NCBI RefSeq assembly: GCF_004216715.1
Contig: NZ_SGXG01000001.1
Coordinates: 2,113,001 to 2,177,000 of the forward strand
Direction: 5' to 3'
Length of the DNA stretch: 64,000 nucleotides
Source of the DNA: Cecembia calidifontis
Lineage (GTDB): Bacteria; Bacteroidota; Bacteroidia; Cytophagales; Cyclobacteriaceae
Shown here: one piece after another, positions 18,768 through 27,832 of the stretch
How positions within the stretch are numbered: the stretch's first letter is position 1
How the letters are laid out: each line of letters starts with the position of its first letter
Position numbers and translations under genes: made by a program
Notes under the pieces: model-generated
What the model was told of the DNA's origin: nothing
Databases searched by the model: none
What the model saw: only the letters and a program-made list of their open reading frames with translations

Positions 18768-18936
18768 AATTTTTTTTCAATGCTTCGATCTTTTTGGCAA
18801 CTTCTTCGGCCTCGGCCATTAGCTTATCTGCCTCTGTTCTATTGCTATGAGACATTTTATAGGATTTGTCCAAAAGGTTTTTATAAGTCTCCTGGAGTTT
18901 TTCCAATTCCGATTTTTTCTTAAATAATCCAAACAT
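18766..18936 (-). CDS. Lacal_2735 family small protein
   Basis: A 56-residue protein starting MFGLFKKKSELEKLQ and ending EVAKKIEALKKN. It matches the short Bacteroidota Lacal_2735 family: a hydrophobic/basic N-terminus, then two charged amphipathic helices likely to form a coiled coil, with the central NRTEADKLMAEAEEV segment. No function is known for the family. It has an ATG start and a terminator immediately downstream, which supports it as a real gene despite its size. It lies 38 bp downstream of the MORN-like gene on the same strand and may be co-transcribed with it. Confidence 0.75.
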   Translation of the reverse strand: MFGLFKKKSELEKLQETYKNLLDKSYKMSHSNRTEADKLMAEAEEVAKKIEALKKN

Positions 18937-18974
18937 AGTTTTTATTTGATAAACTCCGTTGGGTGGGATTGTGT

Positions 18975-20567
18975 TTAATTGAATCTATTGAACCTGATTT
19001 CGTTTCTCATTTGCTCTTCTTCGGTCACGATTTCATCGTTTTTGAAATTGATGATCTGTTCCAGTCTTCCGTTTAGGTTGAAATACCTCCAGGGTCCATT
19101 TTTTTTTCCGTCCACCATTTGTCCTTCAGAGGCTTTATTGCCGTTTTCATGGAAATAAGTCCACAATCCGTCTGGTTTACCAGATCTGTAATTACCTTCT
19201 GATTCTTTTTTGCCTGAAGTGTAATAAGTGATTCTGGTACCATTACCATCGGTCAGGGTTCCCTTGTCATAAGTTCTTTGGCCATCATAGGAAAAGTAAT
19301 CCCCTACGTTCATCAGTCTGCCGTTGTCCCAATATTCCTCTTGGGTAAGTTGCTTGTTATCGTAGAATAAGCCCCATATGCCGTCTTCAAAACCGAGAAA
19401 ATAACTTCCTATGGATTTCAGTTGACCGCCATCGTAATAATAAACCCACTGTCCATTTTCAGAGCCCAAAAAGTACTCACCTTCTGCTATCAAAATACCT
19501 ATTTTATTGAAGTATTTCCAAAGACCTGTTTTGAGATCGTTTTTGTATTCCCCAATGGAATACAGGTTCCCCTCTGGGAAATAACTCTTCCATAAGCCAT
19601 CTTTTACCCCGTTTTTATATTGACCGCTTACTGAAACTTTTCCGTTGGAATGGTTTTCAATGTACTCTCCCACGGGAAGTCCCAGTTCATAGGTCATTCT
19701 TTTTGCCAATGTCCTGTTAGGGAAATATTCCTCCCATGTTCCTACAGGAATGTCATTTTCATATTTTTCGATCCTGGCAATCCTCCTGTTTTGATAATAA
19801 AACTTCCATTCTCCGGTCCTGTTTCCATTTTGATCATAGTATGTTTCCGATTCCAAGGTCCTTGTACCAGGAAAATAGGTGGTCCACTTGCCTATTCTCC
19901 TGCCATTTTTGAACTCCCCTTCCTCTTCCACTAATTTCCCTACCGAGTATCGTTTAAAAGAGCCGTGGGGTTGGTCATTTTTGTAAGAGGTTTCAAGAAT
20001 CAGTGTCCCATAAATGTCATATTCAAAATAGGGCCCTTCCTGAATCCCGTTTTCGTAGTTTTGGATGATTGCTATTTCACCATTATTATAGAAGGTGACC
20101 CATTTTCCGTTTCTTTTGCCATCAACATACTGCCCTTCAACTTTTATCTGTCTGGGATTGAAAAAATCAGGCTGTCCATCACTTCCATAATATTCTCTAT
20201 ACGGACCAATCCGGACACTGTCTCTGAAAACCATGTCCAGTTTCAAAATCCCATTGGAATCATATTCTCTGTAAATCCCGTTTAGTTTATTGTTCCGGTA
20301 TTCCGCTTCAACATTTCTGGAGCCTGAAGGGAAAAAACTTACCGCCAGCCCTTCTCTTTTTCCTCTTTCAAAATTTATGGTTTGGACCAGTCTTTTTGTT
20401 TGTGGATTTTCAAATCTCCATAAACCCTCCATCAGTCCATTGTTTAAAATCCCAGTACCTATTAGGGTTGAATCCGAGTTGAATATAGAAACAACATTTG
20501 GTCTGGTTTGAGCCAAGGATGTCGTCTGTAAAGTCAGGAAAATCAAAATGCCAAAAATATATTTCAT
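18975..20567 (-). CDS. Secreted MORN-like repeat protein (YwqK family)
   Basis: A 530-residue exported protein with signal peptide about 1-20 (MKYIFGILIF... ending SLAQ) followed by some 15-20 tandem repeats of about 23 residues built on the MORN_2/YwqK pattern (G-x-W-x-Y-x-N-G-x-L, for instance NGKWVTFYNNGEIAI, TGEWKFYYQNRRIAR). Such repeats make elongated beta-sheet structures, often with membrane- or protein-binding roles; the term YwqK antitoxin in databases rests on weak evidence. Start taken at 20567, where the signal peptide begins; an ATG five codons upstream is in frame. No partner toxin gene adjoins it. Confidence 0.8.
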   Translation of the reverse strand: MKYIFGILIFLTLQTTSLAQTRPNVVSIFNSDSTLIGTGILNNGLMEGLWRFENPQTKRLVQTINFERGKREGLAVSFFPSGSRNVEAEYRNNKLNGIYREYDSNGILKLDMVFRDSVRIGPYREYYGSDGQPDFFNPRQIKVEGQYVDGKRNGKWVTFYNNGEIAIIQNYENGIQEGPYFEYDIYGTLILETSYKNDQPHGSFKRYSVGKLVEEEGEFKNGRRIGKWTTYFPGTRTLESETYYDQNGNRTGEWKFYYQNRRIARIEKYENDIPVGTWEEYFPNRTLAKRMTYELGLPVGEYIENHSNGKVSVSGQYKNGVKDGLWKSYFPEGNLYSIGEYKNDLKTGLWKYFNKIGILIAEGEYFLGSENGQWVYYYDGGQLKSIGSYFLGFEDGIWGLFYDNKQLTQEEYWDNGRLMNVGDYFSYDGQRTYDKGTLTDGNGTRITYYTSGKKESEGNYRSGKPDGLWTYFHENGNKASEGQMVDGKKNGPWRYFNLNGRLEQIINFKNDEIVTEEEQMRNEIRFNRFN

Positions 20568-20652
20568 ACAGTATGGTCTCATTTTTCAATTAGGATACGA
20601 AATAAGCCTTGATCGGTTTTAAATTAGCCCAAATAACGGAAGAGAAAGAAGC

Positions 20653-21210
20653 TCAGCCATGTACTTCTAAAATGTCAGTGAGTAATTGACAGATCATTTT
20701 TGATGTTGTGCCTGGGTCTTCTGATATATCAAGTTTTTTCCAGATTTGGAGCTGATTTGAAGAATTAATAGCTAAAGTAATATTTTTTTCATTCAAAATC
20801 AGGCTGTTTTTTTCAACTTGAGGATAATCATAGGGTGTTTCGGTAAAAGAAATATGAAAATCATCAAATTTGGATATCCAGGCATTTTTGTACTGCTGTT
20901 TGATTTGGCTTCCATAAGTAAGGAAAATATAAAAACCATTACCCCACCAATTGAGAAGCCTGATGTTGAATCCTGTCAGGGGATCAAAATCCCGGACAAT
21001 ATCCAATACCTGATAGGGAAGAAATCCGAGTTGATTGCCTTTGCTTACCTTGCAACTTTTAGCCTGCACAAAATATTGCTTAAGTTTTTCCTGAGGAAAA
21101 TGGTTGGCAATCTCCGTAAATACATCCTGGATGATTTTCACCTGTTCGTGAAAACGGCGGAATAAATCCTTAGATTCCTTCCAAAAAGCAATGTCCAGTT
21201 TAATGTTCAC
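20653..21210 (-). CDS. Hypothetical protein downstream of fabH
   Basis: A 185-residue soluble protein that I do not recognise: no signal peptide, no transmembrane segment. It is rich in aromatic residues (RLLNWWGNGFYIFLTYG near 85-100) with a helical N-terminal third. Its start lies 13 bp after the stop of the FabH gene, so the two probably form an operon. It could be a small partner in a fatty-acid or polyketide-like reaction, but that is guesswork from context alone. No family motif or metal-binding pattern is apparent. Confidence 0.6.
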   Translation of the reverse strand: MNIKLDIAFWKESKDLFRRFHEQVKIIQDVFTEIANHFPQEKLKQYFVQAKSCKVSKGNQLGFLPYQVLDIVRDFDPLTGFNIRLLNWWGNGFYIFLTYGSQIKQQYKNAWISKFDDFHISFTETPYDYPQVEKNSLILNEKNITLAINSSNQLQIWKKLDISEDPGTTSKMICQLLTDILEVHG

Positions 21211-21223
21211 GGAGAAGTGAAAA

Positions 21224-22222
21224 TTACCAGTTCAACAATGCAGAAGCCCAAGCGAACCCACTGCCAAAAGCAGCAAGGCAGATCAAATCTCCTTCTTTGA
21301 TCTTTCCCTGTTCCCAAGCTTCGCTCAGGGCTATTGGAATGGTACCCGCTGTGGTATTTCCTAATCTCATGATGTTGTTGAAGACCTTTTCATCGGGTAA
21401 CCCCAATTTTTGCTGGATGTAATTGCTGATCCTGAGGTTGGCCTGATGGGGTACCAACAGGTCGATTTCTGACTTGTCTTTTCCATTGGCATCCAGAGCT
21501 TCCTGAATCACTTCGGTAAATCTGACGACAGCATGTTTGAAAACGGCATTTCCGTTCATTTTTAGAAAAAAGTCACCTCTTTCTATCATTTCCTGGGAGA
21601 TCCGTACCTCTGTACTGCTGCTTGGAGCGATACAGTACAGTTCTTCAGCGTATTGTCCTTCGGCATGTAAATGGGTGGACAAAATCCCGGGTTGATCTGG
21701 TTCCACGGCAGTCAGAACAGCTGCGCCTGCTCCATCCCCGAAAATAACAGCACTTGATCTTCCTTCATCACTTTTGTCCAGAGCAGAGGACTGGATTTCA
21801 GCACCCACTACCAAAATATTTTTGTACATGCCGGTTTTGATAAACTGGTCAGCTACCGATAAAGCATAAATGAAACCGGAGCAGGCGTTACGTATATCCA
21901 AAGCCCCGATTGTGCCCATCCCCAGTTCTCTTTGGAGTAAAACGCCGTTGCCGGGAAGGAAATAGTCGGGGGTAATGGTGGCAAATACGATGAAGTCTAT
22001 GTCTTGCGGGGTTAATTTTGCTCTTTCCAGTGCCATTCTGGAAGCGGCTGCTGACATACTGGTGACAGTATCTTTTCCTGGCGTAAACCATCTTCTTTCC
22101 TGGATACCTGTTCTTTCCACAATCCAATCATTGTTGGTATCCATAATAGTAGAAAGGTATTCATTGATAATGACCCTTTCAGGGACATAGTGGCCTACAC
22201 CGATTATTCTGGATTTTTTCAT
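21224..22222 (-). CDS. fabH: 3-oxoacyl-ACP synthase III (KAS III-like)
   Basis: A 332-residue thiolase-fold condensing enzyme that starts fatty-acid elongation by joining acyl-CoA to malonyl-ACP. The catalytic triad is complete: Cys in DIRNACSGFIYAL near 110, His in LVPHQANLRI near 256 and Asn in IMRLGNTTAGTIP near 286. GDGAGAAVL near 180 is the conserved family glycine-rich block. The ATG at 22222 is preferred to a TTG three codons upstream. Genomes of this phylum often carry more than one FabH-like protein, so it could serve a branched-chain or secondary pathway; no acpP/fabD/plsX cluster is next to it. Confidence 0.9.
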   Translation of the reverse strand: MKKSRIIGVGHYVPERVIINEYLSTIMDTNNDWIVERTGIQERRWFTPGKDTVTSMSAAASRMALERAKLTPQDIDFIVFATITPDYFLPGNGVLLQRELGMGTIGALDIRNACSGFIYALSVADQFIKTGMYKNILVVGAEIQSSALDKSDEGRSSAVIFGDGAGAAVLTAVEPDQPGILSTHLHAEGQYAEELYCIAPSSSTEVRISQEMIERGDFFLKMNGNAVFKHAVVRFTEVIQEALDANGKDKSEIDLLVPHQANLRISNYIQQKLGLPDEKVFNNIMRLGNTTAGTIPIALSEAWEQGKIKEGDLICLAAFGSGFAWASALLNW

Positions 22223-22365
22223 CTCTTTCAAAGCTACTTGGGATTATTGTTTCGAAGCCCTGCTTTTAAATGTTATGCACAGCATACAAATATCCTACTT
22301 CCTAGCCGTTTTCCAAATAATATGTCTAAGGAATGGCTTTAAGTTGATGGCAATGGGGCATTGAG

Positions 22366-23265
22366 CTAAATCCTTCCTTGGGATTTCAATTTCCAATATC
22401 GGTAAAGACCTGCTACTGACATCCAGCTTGGATTTGCATATTCATATACTTTTACAAGCTCCTCAGAACAGTTTTCTTTTTTTAATTGGGATTGGGTAAA
22501 CTCCATAAATTTTGGAATGACCAATTGTTGATCTTCTCCTTTTTCAAAATAGGGTTTTATCCATCTTGCCCATTCGTCCAAAATGTAGGAAAGATTATCC
22601 AGGTGCTGGTCAATATGATTAATAATTCCAAAATGCGTCAGGTACAAAGCCCTAGGGTTTTCTGCCTTAAGAATCGCCAAAGAGTTTTTCCAGGCTTCAA
22701 TGTGGATATCGGGGGGAGGGCAGGGAGGAACTACAGGACCACCGTCAATTTTCACACCGGCTACATCTCCCGTAAAAATATTGCCATCATAATTCCATGC
22801 AATGTGATGTATTGCATGCCCGGGCGTGTGCAGCGCTTTGATCCTTGTGTTTCCAAATTCAAGGACTTCACCATCTTTTACAGCGATCACCTGATTTTCC
22901 GGTATGGGCTGCATCTGTCCCCATAACCTGTCCATGTCTTCTCCATAAATCAACTTGGCAGAGTTCCAAAGCTTTTCCGGGGATTCCAAATGGAGTTTTC
23001 CAAGGGGATGTACATAAATTTTTGCCCCAAGCTGTGCCAATCTCCATGCCGCACCGGCATGGTCAAAATGGATATGGGTCAACAGGACATGTTGTATGTC
23101 ATGGATGTTGTACCCCAGATTATGCAAGGCTTTTTCCAGGGCAGGGAAAGTGCTTTCCGGACCAGACTCTATCAGTATGGGGCCTATATCGGTTTTGACA
23201 AGAAAAGAAGCGATGGCATCTTTTGTTTCTAAAAAATCAAGGTCTAGGATTTGAATATCTTGCAT
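22366..23265 (-). CDS. MBL-fold metallo-hydrolase
   Basis: A 299-residue metallo-beta-lactamase-fold hydrolase. Zinc ligands are visible as LLTHIHFDHAGAAW (HxHxDH, near 61-72), HTPGHAIHHIAW near 146, GDVAGV near 165 and YLTHFGI near 210. The C-terminal helical region resembles the MBL subgroup found next to SRAP- and esterase-type genes. The substrate is unknown. Its ATG overlaps the stop codon of the SRAP gene (TGATG), so translation is probably coupled. Last gene of a three-gene minus-strand run (YheT, SRAP, MBL). Confidence 0.85.
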   Translation of the reverse strand: MQDIQILDLDFLETKDAIASFLVKTDIGPILIESGPESTFPALEKALHNLGYNIHDIQHVLLTHIHFDHAGAAWRLAQLGAKIYVHPLGKLHLESPEKLWNSAKLIYGEDMDRLWGQMQPIPENQVIAVKDGEVLEFGNTRIKALHTPGHAIHHIAWNYDGNIFTGDVAGVKIDGGPVVPPCPPPDIHIEAWKNSLAILKAENPRALYLTHFGIINHIDQHLDNLSYILDEWARWIKPYFEKGEDQQLVIPKFMEFTQSQLKKENCSEELVKVYEYANPSWMSVAGLYRYWKLKSQGRI

Positions 23266-23966
23266 CAGCCAAATAAAGTGTAATTTCCAAATTGATCTAT
23301 GGGCGCTGAGGTCTTGCGTATGAGGGATGGACTGTCATTGCTTACACTGTTCACCAAAGGGGAAACAGTGTAGCTGATCATTTCATCCGCCTGATAAGGC
23401 GACAGCATTTTTATAAGTTCCTCCTGGCTGCTGTATTTGTCCAGCCATTTTTTTTCATCTTCTTTTTTGAGAATAACCGGCATTCTATCATGGACCTCTG
23501 ATACTATTGCATTGGGTTCGGTTGTCAGGATAAGAAAAGTATGGTTGCTTTCTCCAAGCTCATTCTCATATTCTTCCCATATTCCTGCAAAAGCAAATGC
23601 TTCATCATTGGCCAATGTAAACCGGTAGGGGATTTTGGTCTTTTTCCCCAACTTCTTCCATTCATAAAAACCATCAGCCGGGACCAGGCAGCGTCTCTTT
23701 TGAAAGGAATTTTTGAAAGAGATTTTTTCATGCACGGTTTCGGCTTTGGCATTGATAAACTTCTGGGAAACAGGTTTGTTTTTTCCAAAATCAGGCGTAA
23801 TCCCCCAATAAAAAAAGGAAAATCCTTTGGGACTTTCCGAAGTAATTACGGGGACAAGTTGGGTTGGGGCGATATTGTACCTCGGTTTGAAATCCCCCAA
23901 CATTTCGGCCTGAAATCTTTCTTCCAGTTGGATTTTACTTTTGCTCAAAGAGTATCTGCCGCACAT
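23265..23966 (-). CDS. SOS response-associated peptidase (SRAP/YedK/HMCES)
   Basis: A 233-residue SRAP-domain protein, which shields abasic sites in single-stranded DNA by forming a thiazolidine crosslink through Cys2. The catalytic set is present: Cys2 in MCGRYSL, Asn and Glu in FINAKAETVHEK near 88-99, and His in VHDRMPVILK near 160. It is conserved and full-length. It lies 21 bp downstream of the YheT hydrolase gene, and its stop codon overlaps the MBL start. No LexA-type box was seen upstream of the run. Confidence 0.95.
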   Translation of the reverse strand: MCGRYSLSKSKIQLEERFQAEMLGDFKPRYNIAPTQLVPVITSESPKGFSFFYWGITPDFGKNKPVSQKFINAKAETVHEKISFKNSFQKRRCLVPADGFYEWKKLGKKTKIPYRFTLANDEAFAFAGIWEEYENELGESNHTFLILTTEPNAIVSEVHDRMPVILKKEDEKKWLDKYSSQEELIKMLSPYQADEMISYTVSPLVNSVSNDSPSLIRKTSAPIDQFGNYTLFG

Positions 23967-23987
23967 AAGCTTTTGTTTTTTGGAAAA

Positions 23988-24947
23988 TTACAGATTGCCC
24001 GTGATAAATTCAAATGACCTTTTTTCTGACCAGTAAATGTCCTCTTTTTTTCTTGGGCTGAAACCTACATGTCCTCCATACTTAGGGAATTCCATCCAGA
24101 CCTGGTCCAGTTTTCGGCCCAAATTGATGGGGAAGCACTTGTCGCTCAAAAAAGGGTCGTTCTGAGCATTCAGTATCAGGGCAGGGACCTCAATGTTTTC
24201 CAGGAAATAAAGTGAAGAGTTTTGCTCATAGTAGTCATGGGCATCTTCAAATCCATGAAGCGGACCGGTATAGTGGTCGTCAAAGTCCTGAAGGGTTTTG
24301 ATTTTCCGCAGGATGCCCACCGGGATTTCATCGGGAAATTTTTTGGCCTTTTTCACAACTTTCTCCTTGAGTGTTTTCAGGAATCTTTTGGCATAAAGGA
24401 TGTTTTCACCGGAGGAGATTTTCAGACAGGAACTTTCCAGGTGTAAGGGTACGGAAATGGCAATCCCTTTTTTGATCTTGGGAGACCTTTCTCTTTTTTC
24501 ACCCAAATACTTCAATGTCAGGTTTCCGCCCAGGCTGAATCCAACGAGATAAACATTTTCATAAGCCACCGAGGCATGATTGACTACAAAGTCCAGGTCA
24601 TAAGTGGCACCGGAATGGTAAAAAATGGGTGTGTTGTTCATCTCTTCACTACAGCCCCTGTAGTTCCAGTTCAGAACATCAAAGCCCTGTGTGAAAAATT
24701 GTCGGGCCATCCCGGTCATATAAGGACGCCGGCTATTTCCTTCCAGCCCATGGCTGATAATGACCAGGTTTTTGGAACCTTTTTTCAGCCAGTCAAGATC
24801 CAGAAAGTCCCCATCCGGTGTATTAATCCTTTCTCTTTCAAAGGGTAATACAGCTGAAGGGCGCATCAAGGCCGGTACAATTGTTTGCAAATGACCATTG
24901 AAAAGCCAGGGGGGATATTCGTAAGTTGTCTTATGGATTACAGGCAT
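23988..24947 (-). CDS. YheT family alpha/beta hydrolase
   Basis: A 319-residue alpha/beta-hydrolase of the YheT/ABHD1 family. Nucleophile elbow GFSLGGNLTLKY near 141, oxyanion region SHGLEGNSRRPY near 65, acid in NAQNDPFLS near 262 and His in YGGHVGF near 292. The substrate is unknown, probably an ester or lipid. ATG at 24947 is chosen over a TTG two codons upstream. First gene of the YheT-SRAP-MBL run; divergent from the pyruvate dehydrogenase E2 gene with about 120 bp between. Confidence 0.9.
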   Translation of the reverse strand: MPVIHKTTYEYPPWLFNGHLQTIVPALMRPSAVLPFERERINTPDGDFLDLDWLKKGSKNLVIISHGLEGNSRRPYMTGMARQFFTQGFDVLNWNYRGCSEEMNNTPIFYHSGATYDLDFVVNHASVAYENVYLVGFSLGGNLTLKYLGEKRERSPKIKKGIAISVPLHLESSCLKISSGENILYAKRFLKTLKEKVVKKAKKFPDEIPVGILRKIKTLQDFDDHYTGPLHGFEDAHDYYEQNSSLYFLENIEVPALILNAQNDPFLSDKCFPINLGRKLDQVWMEFPKYGGHVGFSPRKKEDIYWSEKRSFEFITGNL

Positions 24948-25070
24948 AATCAAACAAAATCAGCTGTTTTGGACTTTTTAATCCTGAAATTACTATTATT
25001 AAATTTGAATTAAGACATTTTAACAACTATTTTTGGACTCCTTAAAATTTGACTAGGATAATTTAAGCTT

Positions 25071-26732
25071 ATGGCCGAGATAATTAGAATGCCTAAAATG
25101 AGCGACACCATGGAAGAGGGTGTAATCGCAGCGTGGTTAAAGAAAGTAGGAGATACCGTTAAGCCTGGAGATATATTGGCAGAGGTTGAAACGGATAAGG
25201 CTACCATGGAACTGGAGTCTTACGAAGAGGGGGTTTTGTTGCACATAGGTGTGCAGGAAAAGGACGCTGTCCCGGTAAATGGAGTTATCGCCATCATCGG
25301 TGAAAAGGGTGAGAATATAGATAAAATACTGAAAGACATTCAAGCTGGCGGAAACGGGTCTGCTAAAACAGAAGAAAAGCAGGAAGTTGAAAAGCCTAAA
25401 GCAGAAGAAAAGCCAGCTGCCAAAGAAGAAAAAACCGAAAGTATTGATGTTTCCGGTATCAACGCCACGGTAATCACCATGCCGAAAATGAGTGATACCA
25501 TGACAGAGGGTACTATCGCTTCCTGGTTGAAAAAGGTAGGTGATTCGGTCAAATCTGGGGATATCATTGCAGAAGTGGAGACCGATAAGGCTACCATGGA
25601 GCTTGAATCTTATGAAGACGGTACACTCCTCTACATAGGTGTAGAAGCAGGAGATTCTGTTCCTGTCGATGGAGTAATTGCCATCATCGGTGAAAAGGGT
25701 GCGGACTTTGAAAAGCTGCTAAAAGCCCATCAGTCCAAATCAGGCGCACAAACATCAGCTCCAACAGAAGAAAAGAAAGAAGCTCCTGCAATAGAAACCA
25801 AAAAAGAAGAGGTGGCAAAGGCTCCTGAGGTAGCTGTAAGTACTTCCTCCGCGTCTGACAACGGCAGGGTGAAAGCTTCTCCTTTGGCAAAGAAGATGGC
25901 ATCAGAAAAAGGAATTGACATCACTTTGGTCAAAGGTACCGGAGAAGGAGGAAGGATCATTAAAAGAGATGTAGAAAACTATACACCAGCAGTAGCCCAG
26001 ACTGCCGCTGCTCCTACAGCTATGGCAACCTCTGCTCCAGCTGTAGGCCAGGAATCCTTCAGAGAAGAGAAGGTTTCCCAAATGAGGAAAGTTATCGCCA
26101 AGCGTTTGGCTGAAAGCAAATTCAGCGCCCCTCATTTCTACTTGACCATGGAGATCAATATGGACAAGGCCATTGAAGCAAGAAATAGCATGAATGAGGT
26201 ATCTCCTGTGAAGATTTCCTTCAACGATATGGTCATCAAAGCTACAGCCGCAGCTTTGCGCCAGCATCCTAAGGTAAATTCTTCCTGGCTGGGAGACAAA
26301 ATCAGGTACAATGACCATATCCATATCGGAATGGCCGTAGCGGTGGAAGAAGGATTGTTGGTGCCGGTGATCAGGTTTGCAGACAGCAAATCCCTTTCCC
26401 AGATCTCCAATGAGGCCAAAACCCTTGGAGCAAAAGCCAAAAACAAAGAGCTTCAGCCTAAAGACTGGGAAGGCAATACCTTTACCATCTCTAATCTGGG
26501 AATGTTCGGAATTGAGGAGTTCACGGCCATCATCAACCCACCGGATGCCTGTATCCTGGCTGTAGGTGGAATCAAAGAAACTGTGGTAGTTAAAAATGGA
26601 CAGATGAAGGTAGGCAATGTCATGAAGGTGACCCTATCCTGTGACCACAGGGTAGTGGATGGAGCAGTTGGTTCTGCTTTCCTTCAGACACTCAAAGGCC
26701 TCTTGGAGGATCCGGTTAGGATTTTGATCTAA
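25071..26732 (+). CDS. Dihydrolipoamide acetyltransferase, E2 of pyruvate dehydrogenase
   Basis: Core E2 subunit of the pyruvate dehydrogenase complex (transfer of acetyl from lipoamide to CoA). 553 residues, domains in order: two near-identical lipoyl domains (about 1-80 and 135-212), each with the ETDKATMELESYE lipoylation loop; Ala/Glu/Lys-rich flexible linkers; a peripheral subunit-binding domain (KASPLAKKMASEKGID near 268); and the catalytic domain ending with the active-site His/Asp segment SCDHRVVDGAVG near 524. The two lipoyl domains are nearly repeated at DNA level, marking an internal duplication. E1 and E3 genes are not in this window. A terminator follows. Confidence 0.95.
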   Translation: MAEIIRMPKMSDTMEEGVIAAWLKKVGDTVKPGDILAEVETDKATMELESYEEGVLLHIGVQEKDAVPVNGVIAIIGEKGENIDKILKDIQAGGNGSAKTEEKQEVEKPKAEEKPAAKEEKTESIDVSGINATVITMPKMSDTMTEGTIASWLKKVGDSVKSGDIIAEVETDKATMELESYEDGTLLYIGVEAGDSVPVDGVIAIIGEKGADFEKLLKAHQSKSGAQTSAPTEEKKEAPAIETKKEEVAKAPEVAVSTSSASDNGRVKASPLAKKMASEKGIDITLVKGTGEGGRIIKRDVENYTPAVAQTAAAPTAMATSAPAVGQESFREEKVSQMRKVIAKRLAESKFSAPHFYLTMEINMDKAIEARNSMNEVSPVKISFNDMVIKATAAALRQHPKVNSSWLGDKIRYNDHIHIGMAVAVEEGLLVPVIRFADSKSLSQISNEAKTLGAKAKNKELQPKDWEGNTFTISNLGMFGIEEFTAIINPPDACILAVGGIKETVVVKNGQMKVGNVMKVTLSCDHRVVDGAVGSAFLQTLKGLLEDPVRILI

Positions 26733-26751
26733 TTCCAATTTGAAATATGCC

Positions 26752-26779
26752 AAAAAGTCCTGACAAATCAGGACTTTTT
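26752..26779 (+). terminator. Intrinsic terminator of the E2 gene
   Basis: AAAAAGTCCTGA / TCAGGACTTTTT stem with a 4-base loop, 20 bp after the E2 stop codon. Confidence 0.9.
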
Positions 26780-26989
26780 GCTTTTAGTATGGTTATTGAA
26801 ATGGATAAAAACAGAAATAAGCATTTGGCGAAATAAAGTTGAAATAAATAGAAATAGAAAGGGCCGATTGGCTTCTTCAATTCATACCTGGGAAATTATT
26901 GGGCCATATTCTTTCTGTTTTTTTAAGAAGTTTATCTCAAAACTTAAATTTCCCGAACCTGTCAACCATGGCAGAGCATATTTCAATTT

Positions 26990-27036
26990 ATTTCACGAAG
27001 TGAATTTCGCTAAGCATATTTCACGAAGTATATTTC
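26990..27036. repeat. 14-bp phased tandem repeat upstream of hslV
   Basis: ATTTC recurs at exactly 14-bp spacing at 26990, 27004, 27018 and 27032, with the spacers ACGAAGTGA, GCTAAGCAT and ACGAAGTAT (roughly AYGAAGYRW). It ends 26 bp before the hslV start. The rest of the 330-bp gap 26733-27062 holds only the E2 terminator and A/T-rich sequence. Confidence 0.8.
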
Positions 27037-27062
27037 GTTTAAACTCTTAAGACTTAAAAAAA

Positions 27063-27605
27063 ATGGAAAAAATAAAATCAACCACCGTCGTGGCCATCAA
27101 GCATAATGGAGAAGTAGTCATCGGTGCAGATGGTCAGGCCACTTTGGGAAATACTGTGGCAAAAAGTACGGTGAATAAAATCAGGAAACTCCAGGGAGGT
27201 AAAATTGTCACCGGTTTTGCAGGGTCTACAGCGGACGCATTTACCTTATTGGAAAAATTCGAGGAGAAGTTAGGCGCTTATGGCAATAACATGAAGCGGG
27301 CTGCTGTAGAACTGGCCAAGGAATGGAGAATGGACAGGATGCTAAGCCGACTGGAAGCCATGATGATTGTGGCGGACAGTCAGGATATCCTGATCATTTC
27401 AGGGACAGGGGACGTCATTGAGCCTGATATGGAGATCGCAACCATTGGTTCAGGAAGCATGTATGCCCAGTCTGCGGCAAGAGCCTTGAAAAAATTCGCC
27501 CCCCACTTGTCGGCTGAAGAAATGGTCAGAGAGAGTTTGGGAATAGCGGCAGATATCTGCATTTACACCAACCACAACCTTGTGGTGGAGAAAGTGGTGA
27601 AATAG
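27063..27605 (+). CDS. hslV: ATP-dependent protease subunit HslV
   Basis: Threonine peptidase of the HslVU (ClpQY) proteasome-like protease. 180 residues. A short propeptide MEKIKS precedes the catalytic Thr7 (TTVVAIKHNGEVVIGADGQ). IRKLQGGKIVTGFAGSTADA near 42 is the conserved lysine and glycine-rich block of the active site. The cognate ATPase hslU is not next to it, unlike in many Proteobacteria. A heat-shock sigma promoter is not evident; a 14-bp repeat array lies directly upstream. Confidence 0.95.
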   Translation: MEKIKSTTVVAIKHNGEVVIGADGQATLGNTVAKSTVNKIRKLQGGKIVTGFAGSTADAFTLLEKFEEKLGAYGNNMKRAAVELAKEWRMDRMLSRLEAMMIVADSQDILIISGTGDVIEPDMEIATIGSGSMYAQSAARALKKFAPHLSAEEMVRESLGIAADICIYTNHNLVVEKVVK

Positions 27606-27662
27606 ACTTTATCAGAAAATTCCATATAAACTCTTCGTCACCCTGATATTTTAAAATCTACC

Positions 27663-27771
27663 AATGACAAATATGAGTAACCGTCACTCTGACGAAGCAA
27701 GAGTCTCCCAAAATAGAGGAGATCATTCTCCGCCTGTGGCGGATCAGGATGACGTTTCCATATTTGTCATT
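27663..27771. repeat. MITE-like 109-bp unit with 13-bp terminal inverted repeats
   Basis: AATGACAAATATG at 27663 and its exact reverse complement at 27759-27771 flank a non-coding core that itself contains a CCGCC-TGT-GGCGG hairpin. The gap 27606-27999 (394 bp) after hslV otherwise lacks any gene. Confidence 0.65.
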
Positions 27772-27832
27772 TATTTTTCTGTACATTCCCCTAAATGTTA
27801 AAATCCCTGGATGAAGACTGCTTAGCGGGTTA

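Noticed and set aside
18975..20567. YwqK-type toxin-antitoxin system
   Set aside because: The protein has a signal peptide and many MORN-like repeats, and no toxin gene is beside it; the antitoxin label for this family is weak.
26990..27036. CRISPR array at the 14-bp repeat
   Set aside because: Repeat and spacer lengths are far too short and spacers are conserved.
27721..27750. CRISPR-like or rho-independent terminator at the CCGCC-TGT-GGCGG hairpin
   Set aside because: Single hairpin without T run, inside the inverted-repeat unit; no spaced repeats.
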